This document shows, in pieces, positions 5,197-10,488 of a stretch of DNA of 10,488 nt. The notes under the pieces are model-generated. The model was not told where the DNA came from. It saw nothing but the letters and a program-made list of their open reading frames with translations, and made no database searches. This DNA comes from Rickettsiales bacterium (lineage in GTDB: Bacteria; Pseudomonadota; Alphaproteobacteria; Rickettsiales; JALZUV01). The DNA lies in the NCBI GenBank assembly GCA_023301245.1, contig JALZUV010000078.1:1-10488 (forward strand). The letters run 5' to 3'. Both the position numbers and the translations under genes were made by a program. Each line of letters opens with the position of its first letter. Within the stretch, counting starts at the first letter, position 1.

Positions 5197-6468
5197 ATGA
5201 CTTACAAATCGAAATTCCTTAGCACCATGACCGAACGTGGCTTTATTCATCAACAAACAGATGATAGTGGCCTCGATGCCTATTTAGCTGAACATGAAAA
5301 GAACGGCACTAGCGGCGTGGCCTATATTGGATTTGACTGCACAGCCAATAGCTTGCACGTGGGCAGCCTGCTGCAAATTATGACGTTACGCTGGTTTCAA
5401 CAATGCGGCCATAAGCCTATCGTACTACTAGGCGGTGGCACCACCAAAATTGGCGACCCATCAGGCAAAGACGAATCGCGCAAACTGCTAGATGACGCAG
5501 CCATCGAAGCCAACAAACAAGGCATCCGCCAGAACTTTGAGAGCTTCATTAATTTCGATAATGCCGAGCTAGTCGATAATGCGGAGTGGATTGATAAGCT
5601 AAACTACCCAACCTTCCTACGCGAAGTTGGCCGTCACTTCTCGGTCAATCGAATGCTTTCAATGGATAGTGTGAACCTGCGCCTAGAGCGTGAGCAGAAC
5701 TTAAGTTTCCTTGAATTTAACTATATGGTTTTCCAAGCTTATGACTTTACCGTACTTGCCGATAAACATAATTGTCGCCTGCAAATTGGCGGGTCTGACC
5801 AGTGGGGGAATATCACACAAGGCACTGAGCTCAACCGCCATTTAGCGTCCGCCAAAGGTGAAGAAAATACTAAGTTATTCGGCCTAACCACCCCTCTCAT
5901 CACAAGCTCATCAGGGGCGAAGATGGGTAAGACAGCGGCGGGCGCGGTATGGTTAAACCCTGAGATGCTATCGCCTTACGATTACTGGCAGTTTTGGCGC
6001 AATACTGAAGATGCTGATGTGGGTCGTTTCCTGCGCTTCTTCACCGACATGCCGATGGATGAAATTGCCAAGCTTGAAGCGCTTGAAGGTGCTGGCATTA
6101 ACGAAGCCAAGAAGGTGCTGGCCAATGCGGCAACCGCAATGTTGCATGGCGAACAAGCCGCGCTTGATGCTGCCGTAACCGCACAGAAAACATTCGAGCA
6201 AGGCACGGTGGGTGATGATTTGCCAGAATTCACCGTCACCCAAGCCGAGCTTGATGAAGGCATTCCTGCCTATAAGCTGTGGCATACGGTTGAATTGGCA
6301 GAATCGGGCAAGAAGGCTCGCCAGCTAATTAGTGGCGGCGGTGCGCGCTTGAATGACGAAAAAGTTGAAAATGAAATGCAGCTTATTAAGGCAGATGCCA
6401 TTACGGCTGAAGGCTATGCTAAGCTTTCAGCTGGGAAGAAGAAGCACGCGATTCTTCGGATAGCTTAA
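5197..6468 (+). CDS. tyrS: Tyrosyl-tRNA synthetase
   Basis: Class I aminoacyl-tRNA synthetase that charges tRNA-Tyr. The 423 residues match the E. coli-type TyrRS length. The Rossmann catalytic domain shows YIGFDCTANSLHVGSL at 43-58 with the HIGH-type HVGS at 54-57, LGGGTTKIGDPSGK at 78-91, QIGGSDQWGNI at 196-206, and the KMSKS-type loop KMGKT at 242-246. An alpha-helical anticodon domain follows, and a C-terminal S4 RNA-binding domain spans about 358-423 (KKARQLISGGGARLNDEKV). The start at 5197 gives MTYKSKFLSTMTERGF, which fits the family better than the internal Met at 5227, although no Shine-Dalgarno precedes it. The stop lies within the convergent metalloprotease gene (50-bp overlap). 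Confidence 0.97.
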   Translation: MTYKSKFLSTMTERGFIHQQTDDSGLDAYLAEHEKNGTSGVAYIGFDCTANSLHVGSLLQIMTLRWFQQCGHKPIVLLGGGTTKIGDPSGKDESRKLLDDAAIEANKQGIRQNFESFINFDNAELVDNAEWIDKLNYPTFLREVGRHFSVNRMLSMDSVNLRLEREQNLSFLEFNYMVFQAYDFTVLADKHNCRLQIGGSDQWGNITQGTELNRHLASAKGEENTKLFGLTTPLITSSSGAKMGKTAAGAVWLNPEMLSPYDYWQFWRNTEDADVGRFLRFFTDMPMDEIAKLEALEGAGINEAKKVLANAATAMLHGEQAALDAAVTAQKTFEQGTVGDDLPEFTVTQAELDEGIPAYKLWHTVELAESGKKARQLISGGGARLNDEKVENEMQLIKADAITAEGYAKLSAGKKKHAILRIA

Positions 6469-7348
6469 CGACACGCTCTTCGTGTGTTGCGCCCTTTTTA
6501 GGGTTAAGCTGACTATGGTGCATTCCCATAGACCGCTGTTTTATTTCTATGTTTTTTAATTTTACATCTCGTTTATCTGTGCTTGGGTGGCTCGCATAGA
6601 GTTTATGTTTCAATCCTTGTAAGCCTTCTTCATGCGTATTAGCATTATTATGCAGCGCGGCCATTGGTATATTCCCATCGGTTGGCGCAATTTTTGGGGC
6701 ATTATCTTTTTGGCCTTCAGGGGGCTTTTCTAATTCCCTCAAGGCGCTCGCCAGTGCTTCAGGCTTACGGGTTATCCATGCGGCACCTTCATCGGCCTTA
6801 TATTCTTGATGTCGCTTATGCGCGAAAAATGGGATGGAGGTCGCTAAATTGACAATATAGCCCACTGCGCCAAAGGTGAGATAATTCATCAAAGAGCCAC
6901 TAAGCTTAGCGGGCGCTTTATTCATAATTTTATTGGTGAGAAGCGTTGTGCCTACTAGGGTGGTCGCTAAATATGCGCCAAAAACGCTTAAATTAACGCC
7001 ATTTTGTTTTTGATGGGTAATTTCATGTGCAAGCACCCCTTCGCGTTCATCTTTATTGAGCCGCTTTAACAGCCCTGTTGAAACCACAATAGTGCCCGTA
7101 TGAATAAAAGCGGCATTTGGAATATCTTGTTCGTATAAAATAACCTTCGGTAATTGAGTGATGCCTTCAAGATTATAGATGTTTTGAATTTGGCCTAGAA
7201 TTTCACTGTCTTTTTCATAGTCAGCGGTGCGATAACCTTTCGCGCCCATGGCTTGTAATGCTTGTTTTTCGAAATAGCCTATCTCTTGCATGTGCGGGGA
7301 AACCGCATGTTGCACAGCGCCAAGCGCAGAATAGAGTTTTACTAGCAT
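6419..7348 (-). CDS. M48-family membrane zinc metalloprotease (HtpX-like)
   Basis: A 309-residue peptidase of the M48 group. The zinc-binding HEITH motif is at 108-112 (LAHEITHQKQNG), and the third ligand is probably Glu182 in HQEYKADEGAA. The upstream PNAAFIHTGTIVVSTGLL (77-94) is the usual M48 substrate-cleft segment. Two hydrophobic stretches, about 120-138 and 155-176, lie between the zinc motifs, as in HtpX, and would anchor it in the inner membrane. Unlike classic HtpX it has no strongly hydrophobic N-terminal pair of segments, so I do not name it htpX. SHPSTDKRDVKL at about 253-264 is the common C-terminal M48 motif; beyond it the tail is charged, Ser-rich and unrecognised. Its 3' end overlaps tyrS by 50 bp. 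It follows the AsmA-like gene by 57 bp on the same strand, suggesting shared envelope function or co-transcription. No Shine-Dalgarno is visible; an upstream stop (TAA four codons before) excludes a longer start. Confidence 0.9.
   Translation of the reverse strand: MLVKLYSALGAVQHAVSPHMQEIGYFEKQALQAMGAKGYRTADYEKDSEILGQIQNIYNLEGITQLPKVILYEQDIPNAAFIHTGTIVVSTGLLKRLNKDEREGVLAHEITHQKQNGVNLSVFGAYLATTLVGTTLLTNKIMNKAPAKLSGSLMNYLTFGAVGYIVNLATSIPFFAHKRHQEYKADEGAAWITRKPEALASALRELEKPPEGQKDNAPKIAPTDGNIPMAALHNNANTHEEGLQGLKHKLYASHPSTDKRDVKLKNIEIKQRSMGMHHSQLNPKKGATHEERVVKLSEESRASSSQLKA
6462..6510. terminator. Nested inverted repeat at the tyrS / M48 convergent junction
   Basis: AGCTTAAC (6462-6469, containing the tyrS stop) pairs perfectly with GTTAAGCT (6503-6510). 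Inside it is a second hairpin ACACG-CTCTT-CGTGT at 6471-6485, followed by CCCTTTTTAGGG at 6492-6503. It lies immediately after the tyrS stop and within the last 100 bp of the protease gene. There is no classical hairpin directly followed by a T-run, so calling it a terminator for tyrS is tentative; it may instead be an mRNA 3'-end structure. Confidence 0.4.
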
Positions 7349-7370
7349 GTCATAACATTACAGCAGCCAT

Positions 7371-7400
7371 GTTACAGACTGATGACGAAGCTGGTGTAAA
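7371..7400 (-). promoter_or_regulatory. Possible promoter for the M48 protease gene
   Basis: On the minus strand TTTACA (7400-7395) is followed after 18 bp by TGTAAC (7376-7371), giving a start near 7364 and a short leader of about 15 nt. Matches are 5 of 6 and 4 of 6. It would let the protease be expressed separately from the AsmA-like gene. Confidence 0.3.
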
Positions 7401-7420
7401 AACGCTTAAAAGCGGGGTTT
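7396..7420 (-). terminator. Weak hairpin with T-run after the AsmA-like gene
   Basis: On the minus strand CGCTTTTAAGCG (7414-7403), which contains the stop codon, is followed by TTTTTA and preceded by an A-run that could pair with it. The stem is only 4-5 bp, so termination would be partial at best, compatible with read-through into the M48 gene. Confidence 0.3.
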
Positions 7421-10400
7421 TTTACGCGGGTTTGAAGGAGCTTTCGATTTCACTGGCTTATTAGAGGGTTTGCTCGGGGGCTTTATGGTTTCGCCCTCCA
7501 TCGTTTTTAAATCATCTTCAACCGCTTTAATGGCCTCTTTTGCGTCTTTTGCATCTTGCTTTTTCTCTTTCGAAGCGACTCCGCCTGTACTAAATACATC
7601 GCGTAAAAAACCTGGAGTCAGCGCAGAAAGTGGGTTCACCTTAACCTTCGCATCATCGAACTTGCCTTTGATGTTATAATTGACGGCAACTAAGCCCTCA
7701 CCACTTGTTATCGCCTGATAGACATTACCAATAATTGGAATATCGCTTAAGATAGTATCAAATAATTTTGCAGGAATTAGCACACCATCAACGTTAATTT
7801 CATCAGGCACAACATCAAGCGAGCCGCTGGCTGTAATACCAATGGAAGGTCCGACAGCTTTTGCTTTGTCGATTACCAGTTTTTTCAGGTCATATTGGAA
7901 AGGCACTTCCATTTTGCTGAAACTTATTCCGCCGCCAGATATGCTGTCTAGAATACCTGTGAAGGTCGCTACGGTCAGAAGCTTAGCCAAAAGCGGAATA
8001 TTTTTCGCATTAAAATCCTCAATAATTACACGCCCTGCCATTGGTCGGTTTGGTAGCTCGTCTTGATAAACAGCGTTTATCTGTAGAGCGCCGTTACGAA
8101 AGTCATTGAAGGTACCTGTGGCGCGCAGAATTTTGCCTAAATTAGGGGTGCTGGCAGTAAAATTACGCTTGCCTTGTATATCGCCAATTTGAGCAGTAAT
8201 CGGCGTATCGCCTGCCCTAGCTGAAAAATTAAAGGCACTACAGCGTTGTTTTTTGCAATTGGCCTTAAGTACAATATCGCTCATCTCTTTGTCTTTTTCA
8301 AAACGCACTTTTGCTAATTTTATGTTAGCCACAATATTGGGAATATCTGCGAGATGCTGAAAGAAAGATTTGCTCTGTTTTTCATCGTCTGTCTCTAGTG
8401 CTTCTAAATTAAGCATGGGACTAGTAAGCGTTAAATGATGCTGCCCCGATTTTAACGAATAGCTACCTTTTGCCTTATTATTACCCATTGCGAACTTATC
8501 TATTCGGCTATGAGTAACCGCGCCTGTATTAAAGTTCATGCCAAGCGTCCCTGTGAAATCGAGATGATTATCGCTAACAACTAATTTCGATAAGTTTAAA
8601 CGGTTTTTAGTTATGTCGCCCTTCGCTTCGATGCGCCCTGCGGCGCTCGCTGCTTTCACTTTATTAATAATAGGAAGCGTGTAGCGAAGGCCTTTTGTGT
8701 CGGCATCTATATCTACAACAGAGCGGTCATTTTTGCGGTTTATGCTAGCATTTAATTGAAGCGAACCTGATAGGTTTTGTTTCAAATCCTTGGCAAACAG
8801 CCCGATGATTGAAGCAGGCAGGTTTCCTTTGTAATTATAAGTTTCTGTGTCTCCCTTAAGGGCAACAGACCCATTAAACTTCTTCTTATTAAACTGTCCG
8901 TTAAAGCTGCTTTTTAACATATTGTTATTAGCTTTTAGCGTGCCATTTAAAGCGGATAAATCAGCAGTTTTTGCCAAGCCCATGTGCGAGATATTATGCA
9001 GCGATGCCTCAAGCTGGAAATCAACGTCATCATCAATTGGCGAACGCCTATCAATCACCTGCATTGACAACACGCCAAGCATTTTACCGGTAACTTTATT
9101 AGTTTTAATAGGCAAGTTATTAGGGAGCTTATAGGGGGTCGCCTCCAAAAAACGAATAACGTCCTTAACAGGTGCTTTTATCGGCACATCAATAAATATT
9201 TTAATATTACTAGCCGCTAAATCAGGGATTTTAATCGTCGCCTTAGGTAGATTTTTTATCGAGTTCATGCGTGTGCCCGTTAACATCTTTATATTGTCAA
9301 CTTCCGCCAATAAGCTTTGGCCTTTAAAGAACACTCTACCATCTGCAGACTCAACTTTAGGGTAGCCCGTAACATAGTCAATTCGTGCGTCTTTGATATG
9401 TAGCACAGCCTGTAAGGCTTCAGGTGGCAAGGGTGATTGCTGCAACATTTCAGGGGTAGCATTAATATTAAATTCTGCCTTGGTTACCGTTGCCTTGCTC
9501 AAGCTTTCGGTAATCCAGCGCTGCGTATAAATGCCGAGACCTTCTGGCCAATGCTTTTTTAGAAAAGCTAAATTAAACCAGCCAAGTTCGCCTTTAGCGA
9601 CGATTCCTAAATTATCGAACTCACCTTTAATTTTACCCCTAATTTTAAGATTAGCATGGTCTGGGCTTTGCAAGTTAAAGCCAAGGCCATCAATGTGCTT
9701 ACTGTCTAAGTTAAACACCCCATTCGCATTGCCAGTTATGGCGTATGGTAGTGAAGTTAGGTGAGTCAAGCTTGAGTCTAAATTGGCAAATTGCGCTGCA
9801 ATAAGTTGTTTAATAAATAGCTTTGTCTCAACCTGTTTACTACGATAATTATATAATATATTGGCCTGTAAACTTGCAGTTTTATTGTCTGAATTGAGGA
9901 AGGTTGCTTCAATATCGCTCCTAACCTGCTGCGAGCTTAGCATCGAGTTAAAGCTGGCGGACAGCGATGATATAGCAAGCTCAAACCCTGTTAATTCGCT
10001 ACGAAACATCGCCTTCGCATTTGATATTTTTACTTGCTGCACACCTTGTTCAAATAGATCGTTTATACTGAAACTCTTTTTGACTGTCTGCGTGGGGGCT
10101 TGCTTAGGTAAAAAACTATCAAGGCGCAGCGGTTCAACATCGCCCTGTGTGTTTAAATAATAAGCACCCTGTGCATCTTGCAAAACAGAGAACTCTGCTC
10201 CAACAATTTCAATATTACCAGAATAGGGTTTGCCTTTTAGCACGGCCAAAAAGCTGGGTGAAAGTTTAATAGCAGGAATCTTCGCTATCACTTGATGTTG
10301 GTTATTACTTAGCCGCACATCTGATATTTTCAAAACAAGCGGAGCCTTGAAGCCATCATTTTGTATCACTGCTTTATTTAGCGTCAATTGATAGCCTTTT

Positions 10401-10488
10401 TCAGCTAAGCGCTCATTCACCTGTTCCAATAATTCGGGTACATGGGCCGACATATCGCGCGGTTCATAGCTAACCCATGCATAAATGC
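7406..10488 (-). CDS. AsmA-like / DUF3971 envelope protein, partial (N-terminus beyond right edge)
   Basis: A very large beta-rich protein of the AsmA-like superfamily (YhdP/TamB relatives), thought to be anchored in the inner membrane and to span the periplasm for lipid transport or outer-membrane assembly. From the first in-window Met (10453) there are 1015 residues, but the frame stays open to the edge, adding IYAWVSYEPRD before it. This fits the end of an N-terminal membrane anchor followed by the conserved Pro-x-Asp segment, so the true start is probably outside. The body is a long series of short beta-strand repeats. The family's C-terminal signature is seen at about residues 890-950 of that count: LIPAKLFDTILSDIPIIGN, then GLVAVNYNIKGKFDDAKVKVNPLSALTPG. 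The last 60 residues are charged and then rich in Lys and Pro (KPPSKPSNKP), probably disordered. In other alphaproteobacteria such proteins are also near tyrS (from memory). Exact substrate unknown. Confidence 0.87.
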   Translation of the reverse strand, partial: IYAWVSYEPRDMSAHVPELLEQVNERLAEKGYQLTLNKAVIQNDGFKAPLVLKISDVRLSNNQHQVIAKIPAIKLSPSFLAVLKGKPYSGNIEIVGAEFSVLQDAQGAYYLNTQGDVEPLRLDSFLPKQAPTQTVKKSFSINDLFEQGVQQVKISNAKAMFRSELTGFELAISSLSASFNSMLSSQQVRSDIEATFLNSDNKTASLQANILYNYRSKQVETKLFIKQLIAAQFANLDSSLTHLTSLPYAITGNANGVFNLDSKHIDGLGFNLQSPDHANLKIRGKIKGEFDNLGIVAKGELGWFNLAFLKKHWPEGLGIYTQRWITESLSKATVTKAEFNINATPEMLQQSPLPPEALQAVLHIKDARIDYVTGYPKVESADGRVFFKGQSLLAEVDNIKMLTGTRMNSIKNLPKATIKIPDLAASNIKIFIDVPIKAPVKDVIRFLEATPYKLPNNLPIKTNKVTGKMLGVLSMQVIDRRSPIDDDVDFQLEASLHNISHMGLAKTADLSALNGTLKANNNMLKSSFNGQFNKKKFNGSVALKGDTETYNYKGNLPASIIGLFAKDLKQNLSGSLQLNASINRKNDRSVVDIDADTKGLRYTLPIINKVKAASAAGRIEAKGDITKNRLNLSKLVVSDNHLDFTGTLGMNFNTGAVTHSRIDKFAMGNNKAKGSYSLKSGQHHLTLTSPMLNLEALETDDEKQSKSFFQHLADIPNIVANIKLAKVRFEKDKEMSDIVLKANCKKQRCSAFNFSARAGDTPITAQIGDIQGKRNFTASTPNLGKILRATGTFNDFRNGALQINAVYQDELPNRPMAGRVIIEDFNAKNIPLLAKLLTVATFTGILDSISGGGISFSKMEVPFQYDLKKLVIDKAKAVGPSIGITASGSLDVVPDEINVDGVLIPAKLFDTILSDIPIIGNVYQAITSGEGLVAVNYNIKGKFDDAKVKVNPLSALTPGFLRDVFSTGGVASKEKKQDAKDAKEAIKAVEDDLKTMEGETIKPPSKPSNKPVKSKAPSNPRKKPRF

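Noticed and set aside
5227..5229. Internal ATG as tyrS start
   Set aside because: It has no better ribosome site, and starting there would drop the family-like N-terminal MTYKSKFLSTM segment.
1..10488. CRISPR array, insertion sequence, tRNA or phage genes
   Set aside because: No regularly spaced repeats, transposase motifs, cloverleaf sequences or phage proteins were seen, and the genes are ordinary core functions.

Overview
The window looks like a chromosomal housekeeping segment of an alphaproteobacterium with moderate to low GC. The best taxonomic clues are the IscS protein, which resembles mitochondrial and alphaproteobacterial NFS1 (YLDNQATTP near the N-terminus, GHKIYGPKGIGALYVRRRPR around the PLP lysine), the alpha/beta hydrolase with its HPHPLYGGTMNNK and RFNFRGVGRSQG motifs, and the AsmA-like/DUF3971 protein lying beside tyrS. 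AnmK and the AsmA-like protein imply a Gram-negative envelope. No mobile element, CRISPR array, rRNA or tRNA was seen.

Left part (1-3307, all minus strand, transcribed right to left): cysE, iscR, a NifS-like cysteine desulfurase, then iscS, which runs off the left edge. cysE, iscR and the NifS-like gene are packed with no spacing (stop followed directly by start, then a TAATG overlap). A 99-bp gap separates the NifS-like gene from iscS. The cluster couples cysteine supply (O-acetylserine synthesis), sulfur mobilisation and Fe-S assembly under the Fe-S sensor IscR. Both the region upstream of cysE and the gap before iscS carry a close match to the E. coli type 1 IscR site. The two sites share 17 of 20 bases. 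The iscS gap also holds a plausible sigma-70 promoter and several phased GACTA elements. This is the most interesting signal in the window: it suggests iscS and whatever follows it have their own IscR-controlled internal promoter in addition to the autoregulated cysE promoter.

Middle part (3308-6468): a small alpha/beta hydrolase reads rightward, divergent from cysE. It overlaps the 3' end of anmK (minus strand, peptidoglycan recycling kinase) by 56 bp. anmK and tyrS (plus strand, tyrosyl-tRNA synthetase) are divergent with only 37 bp between their start codons.

Right part (6419-10488, minus strand): a large AsmA-like envelope protein that is cut by the right edge, followed after 57 bp by an M48-family membrane metalloprotease. 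The 3' end of the protease gene overlaps that of tyrS by 50 bp. A nested inverted repeat lies at that convergent junction.

I found no convincing wholly new system. The regulatory architecture of the cysE-iscR-nifS-iscS cluster and the tight or overlapping gene junctions are the points worth checking.
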